From contig CAAFYX010000089.1 of NCBI GenBank assembly GCA_900767375.1, forward strand, positions 1 through 32,276: a DNA stretch of 32,276 bases, read 5' to 3'. Numbering within the stretch: the stretch's first letter is position 1; each line of letters opens with the position of its first letter. This DNA is from Rikenellaceae bacterium. Its GTDB lineage: Bacteria > Bacteroidota > Bacteroidia > Bacteroidales > UBA932. This document shows positions 24,595-32,276 of this stretch, piece by piece. The position numbers and the translations under genes were made by a program. The notes beneath the pieces are model-generated. The model was not told the DNA's origin. It made no database searches and worked only from the letters and a program-made list of their open reading frames with translations.

Positions 24595-26685
24595 ATGAGA
24601 AAGAACAGCATCAAATTCATCGTGCTCGCAGGACTCCTCATCCTCGGCAGCTGCGCAAAAGAAAGCATCGAAGTTCCCGACATCAGGACTCCGGAAGCCG
24701 GATCCATCGATTTCAAGGCTCCAAGTTTCACGGCGGCGGTCCCGTCATCGGATGAGACCAGGACCTCCATCGGCACGGACAAGAAAATATCCTGGACAAA
24801 CGACGACCGGGTGAGCGTCTTCAACGCCACCACGGAGAACCTCCAGTACACATTCACAGGCACCACCGGCAGCCGCACCGGCACCCTTCAGAAGATAGCT
24901 TCGGCCGCCAGCGCCGGAACCGCCCTCGACAGGAACTATGCGGTATATCCATACAGCGTGGACAATTCCATCAGCAGCGATGGCGTCATGACTGTCACCC
25001 TTCCTGAGGTGCAGTCCTATTCGGACCGCTCCTTCGGTGCGGGAGCCAACATAATGGCCGCCGTCACCTCAGGCACGTCCGATTATGACCTCAGCTTCAA
25101 GAACGCCGGCGGATACCTTGTGGTCCAGCTCTATGGCGATGCCACAGTAAAGAAGCTCATCCTCACCAGCACGGCCGGCGAGCAGCTCTCAGGCAAGGCG
25201 GACATCGCCTTCGACAACACCGGAACACCGGTGCTGACAATGCATGATGACGCATCCACCAGCATCACCTTGGACTGCGGCGAAGGAGTCAAGCTGGGCA
25301 AGTCCTCGGACAAGGCCACGGAGTTCTGGTTCGTCCTGCCTCCTGTCACGTTCTCACAGGGATTCAACCTCCAGGTGGTATGCAACGAGGGCACTTTCTC
25401 CAAGCAAAAGAACACCCCCGGAACCATCCATACAAACGGTATCGTGACGGTCTCTCCATTCAAAGTGTCCACCGGAGCCGGAGAGTACATCGACCTGCTC
25501 GATGAGCAGGAGACCTGGGACATCGACAAGATACTGAAGTTTGCTGAAGGTTATTCAGATAAGGTAAAGGACTACGAAGGAATAATCAAGCTGGCCCTCG
25601 GTCTGGCCGGAACCATAATCGAAACCGGTGACATTTCACTTTCCAGAATCATCTACACCACCACCGACCCAGACGGGAACATCGTCGAAGCGTCCGGTCT
25701 GGTCGCATACCCCAAGTCCATCCCATACACTTCGCTGCTGGACTGGTCCACTACCTATGACAAGATAGTCAGTGTCCAGCACGCCACCTGCGGCATCGAC
25801 GAGTCTCCTTCGATGGAGGAAGTCCCGAGAGAAATCCTCCCTATCCTCAAGAAGGGCAATGACGTAGTGGTGCTTGCCGACTACCTCGGATACGGAATCA
25901 GCAAGACAGGCGACCTCCAGCATCCGTACATCCACAACAAGCTCACCGGCTCAGCCTGCGCCGACCTCATCGAGGCGGCCCAGGAGTTTGTCGCCGAGGA
26001 AGGCCTCACCAGGTCCAAAAACTATCAGATAGAGCTCCTCGGATACTCACAGGGCGGTGCCGCGACCATCTCCACCCTCCTGGAGCTTGAAAACAGAGAT
26101 AATCTGAAGGACCATATCGGCAATGTCTACGCCGGAGGAGGCCCTTACGACCTCAATGCATTCCTCAACAAGTTCCTCGAAGACAAGAAATACAACAATC
26201 GCGCATATCTCGCCTATCTGGTCCGCGGTATCGTCTACGGAGACCGTCTCGACGTCGATTTCCACAATCTCTTCGCCCCGGAGGTATTCGAGGGAGCGAA
26301 CTCCGCCTTCAAGCAATTCAGCACGAACGATAACGTAGGCGATTGGAACTCCTACCTCAGCAATGACCTCACAAAAGTCCTCCACAGTGACTTCTTCGTT
26401 CCGGGATACAATGGCAACGAAGACATCATCGAGTTCGTGGACGCGCTTGAGGCCAATTCCTGCACATCCTTCACTCCGGACAATGTTAACAAGATCAAGC
26501 TCTATCATTCTCCGGCAGACAAGACCGTGCTCTACCAGTGCACCACCAACGCCGCAAGCGTATGGGGCATCAAGTCGGAGAACGTAATCGACCTGGAGAA
26601 GGAAGACCATACTGATGCCGGCATTGAATTCTTCATCAAATACATCAACGAAGGTCTCTGGTCTCTGGCCAAGGATCTAATCTAA
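24595..26685 (+). CDS. Lipoprotein fusing a fimbrillin-like domain to a secretory lipase-type alpha/beta hydrolase
   Basis: 696 residues from ATG 24595, which gives an SPII signal (LAGLLILGSC, Cys20). Residues of about 45-300 resemble fimbrillin/Mfa-like domains: DETRTSIGTDKKISWTNDDR then VSVFNA, YAVYPYS, and FKNAGGYLVVQLYGDATVKK. Residues of about 345-696 are an alpha/beta hydrolase: RIIYTTTDPDGNIVEASGLV, DYLGYG, nucleophile elbow LLGYSQGGAA (Ser485), and candidate acid Asp642 (SPADKTVLY) and base His672 (EDHTDAG). The triad looks complete. Spacing is 13 bp from the peptide gene and 9 bp to the C69 gene. I infer a surface-anchored esterase/lipase presented on a fimbrillin-like module; the substrate is not known. 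Confidence 0.9.
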   Translation: MRKNSIKFIVLAGLLILGSCAKESIEVPDIRTPEAGSIDFKAPSFTAAVPSSDETRTSIGTDKKISWTNDDRVSVFNATTENLQYTFTGTTGSRTGTLQKIASAASAGTALDRNYAVYPYSVDNSISSDGVMTVTLPEVQSYSDRSFGAGANIMAAVTSGTSDYDLSFKNAGGYLVVQLYGDATVKKLILTSTAGEQLSGKADIAFDNTGTPVLTMHDDASTSITLDCGEGVKLGKSSDKATEFWFVLPPVTFSQGFNLQVVCNEGTFSKQKNTPGTIHTNGIVTVSPFKVSTGAGEYIDLLDEQETWDIDKILKFAEGYSDKVKDYEGIIKLALGLAGTIIETGDISLSRIIYTTTDPDGNIVEASGLVAYPKSIPYTSLLDWSTTYDKIVSVQHATCGIDESPSMEEVPREILPILKKGNDVVVLADYLGYGISKTGDLQHPYIHNKLTGSACADLIEAAQEFVAEEGLTRSKNYQIELLGYSQGGAATISTLLELENRDNLKDHIGNVYAGGGPYDLNAFLNKFLEDKKYNNRAYLAYLVRGIVYGDRLDVDFHNLFAPEVFEGANSAFKQFSTNDNVGDWNSYLSNDLTKVLHSDFFVPGYNGNEDIIEFVDALEANSCTSFTPDNVNKIKLYHSPADKTVLYQCTTNAASVWGIKSENVIDLEKEDHTDAGIEFFIKYINEGLWSLAKDLI

Positions 26686-26694
26686 TAACGTCAT

Positions 26695-28404
26695 ATGAAG
26701 TCATCCCACACCATCCTTGCGGCCCTGACCGCCGCCGCACTCCTGTCTGCGGGCAGGGCTGACGCCTGCACCAACATCATCATCACCAAGGGCGCCAGCG
26801 CCGACGGCTCCTGCATGGTATCCTATGCAGCGGACTCGCACTGGCTCTACGGCGAGTTGTACTACCACCCTGCAGCCGACTGGAAGCCCGGCTCCCAGTA
26901 TCACGTGGTGGAGTGGGACACATATGTGCCGAAAGGATTCATCCCTCAGGCCGCCCACACATACCAGACTGTGGGCAACCTCAACGAGCACCAGCTCATC
27001 ATAGGAGAGACCACGTACGGCGGGCGTGAGGAGCTTTATGTCCCGAACGGCATCATGGACTACGGCTCGCTCATATACATCGCCCTGCAGAGGGCGCGCA
27101 CCGCGCGCGAGGCCATCGATGTAATCGTCGACCTCGCAAACACCTACGGCTACGCATCGGAAGGAGAGACATTCTCCATCGCTGACACGGAGGAGGCCTG
27201 GGTAATGGACCTCATCGGCAAGGGTGAAGGCCACAAGGGCATAGTATGGGTGGCGCGCCGCATCCCTGACGGGTATATCTGCGCCCACGCAAACCAGGCC
27301 CGCATCACCCGTTTCCCTCTCAATGACCCGGAGAACACCCTTTACGCCCCGGATGTGATCACATTCGCCCGCGAGAAGGGCTGGTTCGACGGCGCTGACG
27401 AGGAGTTCAGCTTCAGGGACGCATACTGCCCACTCGATTTCGGCACCGTCCGCGGCTGCGACGCACGCGTATGGTCCGCGTTCAATATCCTCGGAGAAGG
27501 CAGCTTCACCTATATGGACGGGGACGGAGAGGAAGTGACCCTGCCATCATCCGCCTGGCTCGACTACGCAATGGGATATGACCTCGCGGGCGAAATGCCT
27601 CTCTGGATCAAGCCAGCAGGCAAAGTCACCCCCAAGGCCGTCGCCGATGTCATGCGCGACCACTTCGAAGGCACTCCGATGGATATGACCACTGACATCG
27701 GCGCCGGCGGAAACGCCCTCCCGTACCGATGGAGACCTATGGAGTTCGAGCACGAAGGAAAGACCTATGTCAATGAAAGGGCCATCGCCACCCAGCAGAC
27801 GGGCTTCTGGTTCGTGGCCCAGGCCCGCGGCTGGCTACCCGACGAAATCGGCGCCCTCATCTGGTTCGGCACCGATGATGCCGCGACCTCATACCTGACA
27901 CCTGTCTACGCCAGCATCACAGCAGTGCCGGAGTGCCTCCGCGAAGGCAACGGCAACCTCCTCGAATACAGCCCGACCTCCCAGTTCTGGATGTCAAACC
28001 GCATCGCCAACGCCTGTTACAAGATGTACAACTACATGGCCCCTTACGTGCGCGAGAGGATAGACTCGTTCGAGAATGACCAGATGTTCACACAGGTCCC
28101 TGCCATCGATGCAAAGGCCCTCGCGCTGATGGCCAAAGGCAAGACCAAGGCAGCCAGGAAGCTCCTGACCGGCTACACCGTATCCACCGCCCAGACGCAG
28201 TTCGCCGCATGGTCCGACCTTGAGGAGACCCTTCTCATCAAGTTTATCGACGGCAATGTCAAGGCCCAGAATCCCAACGGCACCTTCAAGCATACGCCTG
28301 AATACGCCGGCATGCCTGACGGTCTGACACAGCCCGGCTACACCGACTTCTGGAAGGCCGGCACCGCCACTTCGCCTCACGGCTCCGTCCTTCAGGTCCG
28401 ATAA
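26695..28404 (+). CDS. Secreted C69 family dipeptidase
   Basis: 569 residues. The signal peptide ends RADA|C, so the catalytic Cys25 of ACTNIIITKGASADGSCMVS becomes the new N-terminus, as needed for this Ntn-hydrolase family (PepD-like). Other family landmarks: SIADTEEAWVMDLIGKGEGH, ICAHANQARITRF and ALIWFGTDDAATSYLTPVYA. The length is typical of Bacteroidales exported members. It hydrolyses dipeptides, probably in the periplasm. Nine bp after the lipase-fusion gene, so probably co-transcribed. The gene converges on the RAYT transposase gene, and REP-like element C lies 12 bp beyond its stop. Confidence 0.95.
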   Translation: MKSSHTILAALTAAALLSAGRADACTNIIITKGASADGSCMVSYAADSHWLYGELYYHPAADWKPGSQYHVVEWDTYVPKGFIPQAAHTYQTVGNLNEHQLIIGETTYGGREELYVPNGIMDYGSLIYIALQRARTAREAIDVIVDLANTYGYASEGETFSIADTEEAWVMDLIGKGEGHKGIVWVARRIPDGYICAHANQARITRFPLNDPENTLYAPDVITFAREKGWFDGADEEFSFRDAYCPLDFGTVRGCDARVWSAFNILGEGSFTYMDGDGEEVTLPSSAWLDYAMGYDLAGEMPLWIKPAGKVTPKAVADVMRDHFEGTPMDMTTDIGAGGNALPYRWRPMEFEHEGKTYVNERAIATQQTGFWFVAQARGWLPDEIGALIWFGTDDAATSYLTPVYASITAVPECLREGNGNLLEYSPTSQFWMSNRIANACYKMYNYMAPYVRERIDSFENDQMFTQVPAIDAKALALMAKGKTKAARKLLTGYTVSTAQTQFAAWSDLEETLLIKFIDGNVKAQNPNGTFKHTPEYAGMPDGLTQPGYTDFWKAGTATSPHGSVLQVR

Positions 28405-28415
28405 TTCACTCTATG

Positions 28416-28455
28416 ATAATGTGACTGCAAAGAAATGAGCTTTTCTTTGCACTCA
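28416..28455 (+). repeat. REP-like palindrome C, hybrid arms, holds the RAYT stop codon
   Basis: Left arm ATAATGTGACTGCAAAGAAA (28416-28435) equals the left arm of B; loop TGAGCT; right arm TTTCTTTGCACTCA (28442-28455) equals the arm of A/E. The core GCAAAGAAA pairs perfectly, while the outer arm has a mismatch because the halves are of two subtypes. The RAYT stop TGA (28455-28453) is the first three bases of the minus-strand arm TGAGTGCAAAGAAA. Confidence 0.85.
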
Positions 28456-29433
28456 GCGATCATACTTCAATGCAAGGCATCTGCTTATCTGTGCCTTATC
28501 CGGCAGTCCCGGATTTCGTCCGAGCAACCGGGTCATTTCTCCGTTACGAATACAATTATAAAGAGAGTTCGCAAGGTCATTCTTTTCAGACTGCGTCAAT
28601 TCATAAATGGACTTGTGACCAGTTCTGGGCAAATAGAGATTATCGATCAATCCACACATTTCCAGATCATCAATGTCGTGACGATAACTTCTGCTGTTAT
28701 CGTTGTTCAAGAACTGTGGCATCATCTGCCTGAAACATGCCGGCTCTACATTCTCCAGCGTAACGGGCGGAAGTCCATTCCTGTCCGCTTCCTGTTCCTT
28801 CTTCCATTCCATACTGTCTTTTCTGTTCATCTGGTATAGGAAATTGCGTGGGGAGATATACAGTTCCTCCACATATGCCGTATCGATTACATCCTCACGA
28901 AGCAGCAGTCCATTGCTGGACATCCTATAGCCGCTTGGAACATCACGGAAGGAACGAGGCAGATATTTATACATATACCTTCTTTCCAGGAGATCCGGTG
29001 GCGGGCACTTGCCAAGTTCTTTTTGGAAAATAGCATTCACACTGTTGTGCTTATATCCGAACGGCGTCATCGTGAGGCCATGGTGCAATGACTGGCGGAA
29101 AACATAGCTACAGAATGTTTGCATATGATACAAGCCATCGACCTGCATTATGTATGGCTTTCTCTCACCTATACTTCCCCTCCTTCCATACTCATTGTCA
29201 AAATACCTAGTATACGGATACCGCATAACGTTGAACAGTTCATGAGGATCGTCCGAACATACCCCAAAATGACAGTGCGTCGTCATTTCACTGTCTCCAA
29301 CAGCTCTGCTTTCTGTAGATAGACATCCGAATGCAAAACAGTTGAAAATATAGTTGATATCCTGTTCCTTCCTGAACATCACCTCCTCGTGTGATGCCCA
29401 GCATATCTGATACATCTGCCTCATTTGTAACAT
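28453..29433 (-). CDS. REP-associated tyrosine transposase (RAYT), HUH superfamily
   Basis: 326 residues from ATG 29433; Met4 and Met7 are alternative starts. The HUH pair is visible in MTTHCHFGV (His53, His55). Y-x-x-YF-[DN]-x-x-x-x-R-x-G (YTRYFDNEYGRRG) supplies the catalytic tyrosine candidates (Tyr74, Tyr77). Then comes the Y1-type region (YVFRQSLHHGLTMTPFGYKH). The C-terminal 150 residues are an extra domain without a name to me. It is a single gene with no tnpB, with REP-like palindromes on both sides (28416-28455 and 29571-29679), which is the RAYT arrangement. The DNA is AT-rich compared with its neighbours (23 of 60 G/C in 29101-29160 by hand), a sign of transfer. RAYTs are thought to mobilise REP sequences. 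Confidence 0.82.
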   Translation of the reverse strand: MLQMRQMYQICWASHEEVMFRKEQDINYIFNCFAFGCLSTESRAVGDSEMTTHCHFGVCSDDPHELFNVMRYPYTRYFDNEYGRRGSIGERKPYIMQVDGLYHMQTFCSYVFRQSLHHGLTMTPFGYKHNSVNAIFQKELGKCPPPDLLERRYMYKYLPRSFRDVPSGYRMSSNGLLLREDVIDTAYVEELYISPRNFLYQMNRKDSMEWKKEQEADRNGLPPVTLENVEPACFRQMMPQFLNNDNSRSYRHDIDDLEMCGLIDNLYLPRTGHKSIYELTQSEKNDLANSLYNCIRNGEMTRLLGRNPGLPDKAQISRCLALKYDR

Positions 29434-29570
29434 AGATTTACGGCAGCAAGGTACAAAAACATATATTCAAAAGCATATCAATTCATAGCACGACATATAG
29501 AAACATAAAAAGTTGCAGATTCTCCGTCAATTTCGGTGCAGACATATTCATGCTGTACCGAGTAGCTTGT

Positions 29571-29604
29571 TGAGTGCAAAGAAAATGGGAATTCTTTGCA
29601 CTCA
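29571..29604 (-). repeat. REP-like palindrome D
   Basis: Arms TGAGTGCAAAGAAA (29571-29584) and TTCTTTGCACTCA (29592-29604), with one mismatch next to the loop. In minus orientation its core differs from element B by only two bases, so it is oriented opposite to E. It is 137 bp upstream of the RAYT start. I see nothing else between 29434 and 29570. Confidence 0.8.
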
Positions 29605-29639
29605 AAGGCAGTATTTGCGGAGAATGAGATAAAAGTGTG

Positions 29640-29679
29640 CGCTGAGTGCAAAGAAATGTCGTTTTCTTTGCACTCAGCG
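29640..29679 (+). repeat. REP-like palindrome E
   Basis: Perfect 17-bp inverted repeat CGCTGAGTGCAAAGAAA (29640-29656) with its complement at 29663-29679, loop TGTCGT. It ends 24 bp beyond the stop of the kinase gene, so it may also serve as that operon's terminator. It forms an inverted pair with D, 35 bp apart, like A and B (32 bp apart). Confidence 0.85.
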
Positions 29680-29703
29680 AAAGCAGAAGCAGTCGGAGGG
29701 AAT

Positions 29704-30588
29704 CTAGGAGACTCTGACGGGGAGGAAGCGGGAGAAGAGACGGAGGATGGAGAAGAGGAGCTTCCGGCCGCGGATGGCGGGATAGAAGTACCACGCATTC
29801 TCCGGCTTGAAAGCCACACATACACCGGCCTTTAGCAGGGCGAGACGGTTTATCTTCTCTCTGACCGCAGGGTCGGGGTCACCTCCGAAATAAGCCTTGA
29901 GGAAAAGCTCGTTGAAACGGCGGAAACGCCTCCTGCTGTTGTGGAAAACCTCCTCTATGTGCTTTGAAGGGAAATAATCCGCAATCAGTGTCATAGTGGC
30001 CAGATCCCCGAGAGGATCGCCGTAGCCGAAACTTCCCAGGTCGATCCAGTAGTCCTTGCCGGAGGCATTGATCAGGTTTCCCATCTGAAGGTCACCGTGC
30101 AGGCAGGAAGTGGCGGCAGTGTCCCGCTCATCATAATATGACTGTAGAAGTGCGCGGACATCATCCGGGAACACCTCTGAAGAGTCGATAAAGGATTTAT
30201 AGACATCCAGCAAAGCAGGGAAAAGCGAAGTGTCGCACTTGACGGCGTGAAGTTCGCGTGTCCTCGCAGCGAACTGCGCTGCAAGCTCCCCTATCTTCGA
30301 AGGATTGTCAGCAAGAAGTCTGGAATATGATTTCTTGCCCATGATCCGCTGGCTGGTATAGCCGTAGCGTGAGCCGTCGGTCACAAAGTCATAGAACTGA
30401 GGGCAAGGAATGCCCGTACTGCACACATTCTTCGACTGGATGAACTCCCCGTATGCAATGCCGGCGTCATAGCTTTCATTGTTCAGTTTAAGCACCACTG
30501 AAGGGTCGGACTTGCCTATGTAAGTCTTCGCCACTCCCCCTTCACCGAAGAGGGTCCAATCATTAAGGTCAATTGATCTGGCTTCCAC
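29704..30588 (-). CDS. APH-like (aminoglycoside phosphotransferase fold) small-molecule kinase
   Basis: 294 residues if GTG 30588 is used; an ATG at 30639 would give 311 residues but overlap manC by 35 bp with an unlikely N-terminus (MISRGSSGNGNK). From the longer numbering: the glycine-rich loop FGEGGVAKTY, the lysine in VVLKLN (Lys51), the catalytic loop CLHGDLQMGNLI (Asp183, Asn188) and the metal-binding Asp200 in YWIDLGSFGYGDPLGDLA. These are all the APH/choline-kinase hallmarks. It lies 16 bp after the manC stop, so probably in the same operon. By context a sugar or cell-envelope precursor is a more likely substrate than an antibiotic. The substrate cannot be told from the sequence. Confidence 0.85.
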   Translation of the reverse strand: MEARSIDLNDWTLFGEGGVAKTYIGKSDPSVVLKLNNESYDAGIAYGEFIQSKNVCSTGIPCPQFYDFVTDGSRYGYTSQRIMGKKSYSRLLADNPSKIGELAAQFAARTRELHAVKCDTSLFPALLDVYKSFIDSSEVFPDDVRALLQSYYDERDTAATSCLHGDLQMGNLINASGKDYWIDLGSFGYGDPLGDLATMTLIADYFPSKHIEEVFHNSRRRFRRFNELFLKAYFGGDPDPAVREKINRLALLKAGVCVAFKPENAWYFYPAIRGRKLLFSILRLFSRFLPVRVS

Positions 30589-30604
30589 TTCAAACAGTAT
30601 TAAT

Positions 30605-31945
30605 TTATTCCCATTTCCACTCGAACCTCTCGATATCATCCTCGACCAGAGGATCTCCCTGCTGGACCTCGATGAAGGTCAGGTCTGTGATGGCCTTGAG
30701 GGTATGGAAATGCTCCACAGGTATTTCTGCAGTATCACCGGGCTTCACCCTTCTGGTCACGCCGTCGAGCACGAAAAGTCCCTCTCCGCTGACGAAGGTC
30801 CAGGACTCCGAACGGTGATGATGGATCTGATAGCTGATGTTCTTTCCAGCCTTGAGGGTAATGGACTTGGTCAGGGAATGATGCCCGTCAGGATATACGG
30901 TGTCGTCGATGACACGGTATGTTCCCCAGCGGCGCTCCTCGTACATCGGTCTGTATGAAAGGTTCTCCACCTGCTTCTTGATATTCTCCGACCTGTCCTT
31001 GGCGCACACCAGGATGCCATCAGGGCAGGCGGCGACGATTACGTCCTTCAGGCCGTCGGCGAACACTGGCATCTGAAGCTCGTTGATGATGTGGACATTG
31101 GAGCACTCGGGGCCGATAACGGCATTTCCGATGGCCTGGGTGTGGATCTCCTCGGTGATGGCGTTCCAGGTGCCGAGGTCCTTCCACTGGCCTGCGAACG
31201 GCACCACCGCGACGGACTTCGCCCTTTCGGCGACCTCGTAGTCGAAGGATATCTTCGGGAACTCCGAGTAGCGGGCGCGAGTGTCCTCGAAACTGTCGGA
31301 GACAATGTACTTGCGGACAATCTCCATTATGTATCCAAGCTTGAACGCAAAGACTCCGCCATTCCAGAAAGCGTGCTGCTTGAGCAGTTCCTGAGCGACT
31401 TCGACCGTAGGCTTCTCGGTGAATCTCTGTACTGAGTACCAGGAAGAATTATCGGTAGCAGACGGGACTACATAGCCGTACTTGGATGACGGATAGGTCG
31501 GAGTGACGCCCATCAGGACAAGATCGGCGGCACCGGCCTCCACGCACTCCACCATGCGTGCGATAGTCTTGAAATAGCCCGCCTCGGTGAACGGGTCGCA
31601 TGGCATGATGACCACGACCTCATCATCGCTGCAGCCCTTGGAAAGGCTGAGGAAGGATGAAGCAAGAGCAATGGCCGGGAAGGTATCGCGCCTCTCCGGC
31701 TCGGTGACGGTGGAAACCTTCTCACCCAGCTGGTTCTTGATGATATCCAGCTGGGAGGAGTTGGTGGCGAGGGTGATATTGTCAGTGAGCTTGGACTCTT
31801 TGATCTGTCTGATCACACGCTGGATCATGGATTCCATCCCCCCGTCCTCGGTCTCGAGAAGGGGAAGGAACTGCTTGCTCCTGGTTACATTGCTCAGCGG
31901 CCATAGTCTGGTGCCCGAGCCTCCCGATAGAAGTACTAGCTGCAT
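30605..31945 (-). CDS. manC: Mannose-1-phosphate guanylyltransferase, type II (cupin-containing)
   Basis: 446 residues from ATG 31945 (MQLVLLSGGSGTRLWPLS), the start that fits the nucleotide-binding loop. The N-terminal domain also has the FTEKPTVEVAQELL loop and the FAFKLGYIMEIV segment. It makes GDP-mannose from mannose-1-phosphate and GTP. The C-terminal third is a mannose-6-phosphate isomerase-type cupin: RRWGTYRVIDD, ISYQIHHHRSESWTFVSGEG and FIEVQQGDPLVEDDIERFE. The length is typical of the bifunctional-type enzymes. It lies 11 bp after rfbD and 16 bp before the kinase, so this looks like part of a surface-polysaccharide sugar-nucleotide operon. Confidence 0.95.
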   Translation of the reverse strand: MQLVLLSGGSGTRLWPLSNVTRSKQFLPLLETEDGGMESMIQRVIRQIKESKLTDNITLATNSSQLDIIKNQLGEKVSTVTEPERRDTFPAIALASSFLSLSKGCSDDEVVVIMPCDPFTEAGYFKTIARMVECVEAGAADLVLMGVTPTYPSSKYGYVVPSATDNSSWYSVQRFTEKPTVEVAQELLKQHAFWNGGVFAFKLGYIMEIVRKYIVSDSFEDTRARYSEFPKISFDYEVAERAKSVAVVPFAGQWKDLGTWNAITEEIHTQAIGNAVIGPECSNVHIINELQMPVFADGLKDVIVAACPDGILVCAKDRSENIKKQVENLSYRPMYEERRWGTYRVIDDTVYPDGHHSLTKSITLKAGKNISYQIHHHRSESWTFVSGEGLFVLDGVTRRVKPGDTAEIPVEHFHTLKAITDLTFIEVQQGDPLVEDDIERFEWKWE

Positions 31946-31956
31946 AGTTTGAGAGT

Positions 31957-32276
31957 TTACAGGTTTGCCTTGGTAAGGTTCTTTATACATTGCTTCAGGC
32001 TGTCGGTCCAGTACGGGACCGACAGCCCGAAGGTTTCTTTGATCTTTGTCTTGTCGAGGACGGAATAGGCCGGGCGGGTGACGGGCGACGGGAACTCTGC
32101 GGAGTGGCAGGGCTGTACGTCGCAGGCGGTCTGGCCGCTGTATTCCTGTATCATCCTGGTGAAGTCGAACCAGGAGCAGACGCCCTCGTTGGAATAATGG
32201 TATATGCCGGTCTTAGGGTACGGCGAGCCCGCGCCGGCCTTGTAGTCATCGAGGATGACGGAGATGGCGCGGGCGA
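31957..32276 (-). CDS. rfbD: dTDP-4-dehydrorhamnose reductase, C-terminal part (cut by window edge)
   Basis: The last 105 residues are present; the gene continues beyond 32276. Signature pieces are GIYHYSNEGVCSWFDFTRMI and FPSPVTRPAYSVLDKTKI, the usual RfbD C-terminus, which forms part of the dTDP-sugar pocket. The enzyme makes dTDP-L-rhamnose, the last step of that pathway. Its stop is 11 bp before the manC start, so rhamnose and GDP-mannose supply are probably co-expressed. The other rml genes would lie outside the window. Confidence 0.93.
   Translation of the reverse strand, partial: ARAISVILDDYKAGAGSPYPKTGIYHYSNEGVCSWFDFTRMIQEYSGQTACDVQPCHSAEFPSPVTRPAYSVLDKTKIKETFGLSVPYWTDSLKQCIKNLTKANL

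Noticed and set aside
29434..29500. A promoter for the RAYT gene (TACCTTGC on the minus strand)
   Set aside because: The -7 box has mismatches and the nearest upstream TTTG is about 14 bp away instead of 19-21, so I do not call it.
23163..29679. CRISPR-like repeats
   Set aside because: Only five copies, each itself a long palindrome with different loops, scattered over 6.5 kb and without regular spacers or cas genes. REP elements fit better.
28453..29679. A complete IS200/IS605 insertion sequence
   Set aside because: No tnpB and no distinct subterminal hairpin ends with a target site. The same palindromes also occur away from the gene, so RAYT with REPs is the better reading.
29704..30639. 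An aminoglycoside resistance gene
   Set aside because: The fold matches, but the operon context is sugar-nucleotide synthesis, and kinases of this fold act on many other substrates.

Overview
The window reads as chromosomal DNA of a Bacteroidales bacterium of fairly high GC. Supporting signs are promoters of the Bacteroidetes form (TTTG, 19-20 bp, TAnnTTTG), no evident Shine-Dalgarno sequences, many SPII lipoproteins with an acidic residue run after the lipid cysteine, BACON-type repeats, a DUF3575 protein, a fimbrillin-like domain and a C69 dipeptidase. I cannot fix the genus.

Region 1 (about 94-16889, minus strand) is one five-gene operon. It starts at a well-formed promoter (16858-16889) and ends at a hairpin terminator (94-129). 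Order of transcription: DUF3575 outer-membrane barrel protein, OmpA-like/TPR lipoprotein, then three giant paralogous lipoproteins of 1106, 898 and 2651 residues. Each giant has an almost isometric N-terminal coiled-coil stalk of about 800 residues, with landmark motifs in the same register, followed by a different head: a BACON-like domain (1106), a small beta domain (898), or 14 BACON-like repeats ending in a Hint (hedgehog/intein) autoprocessing domain plus a helical tail (2651). I regard this as the most interesting system here: a probable surface stalk assembly with an autoprocessing tip.

Region 2 (16925-21063, minus) is a housekeeping cluster: polA, an ECF-type sigma factor, rsmG and rpmH. 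The genes overlap or nearly abut, rpmH has its own promoter inside the end of rsmG, and a terminator follows. The DNA polymerase I seems to have lost its 3'-5' exonuclease residues.

Region 3 (21144-23141, plus) is a DUF523 protein, a flavodoxin-like lipoprotein and a Tat-exported iron-sulfur flavoprotein, apparently one operon. A lipoprotein of the metallo-beta-lactamase fold faces it (23286-24368, minus).

Region 4 (24390-28404, plus) is a promoter, a 44-residue peptide gene, a fimbrillin-like/lipase fusion lipoprotein and a secreted C69 dipeptidase, closely spaced.

Region 5 (28416-29679) holds a REP-associated HUH transposase (RAYT) flanked by palindromes with the core GCAAAGAAA/TTTCTTTGC. 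Two more copies lie at 23163-23274. Four copies form two inverted pairs with similar spacing; the fifth appears to be a hybrid that contains the RAYT stop codon.

Region 6 (29704-32276, minus) is the distal part of a sugar-nucleotide operon: partial rfbD, manC, and an APH-like kinase.
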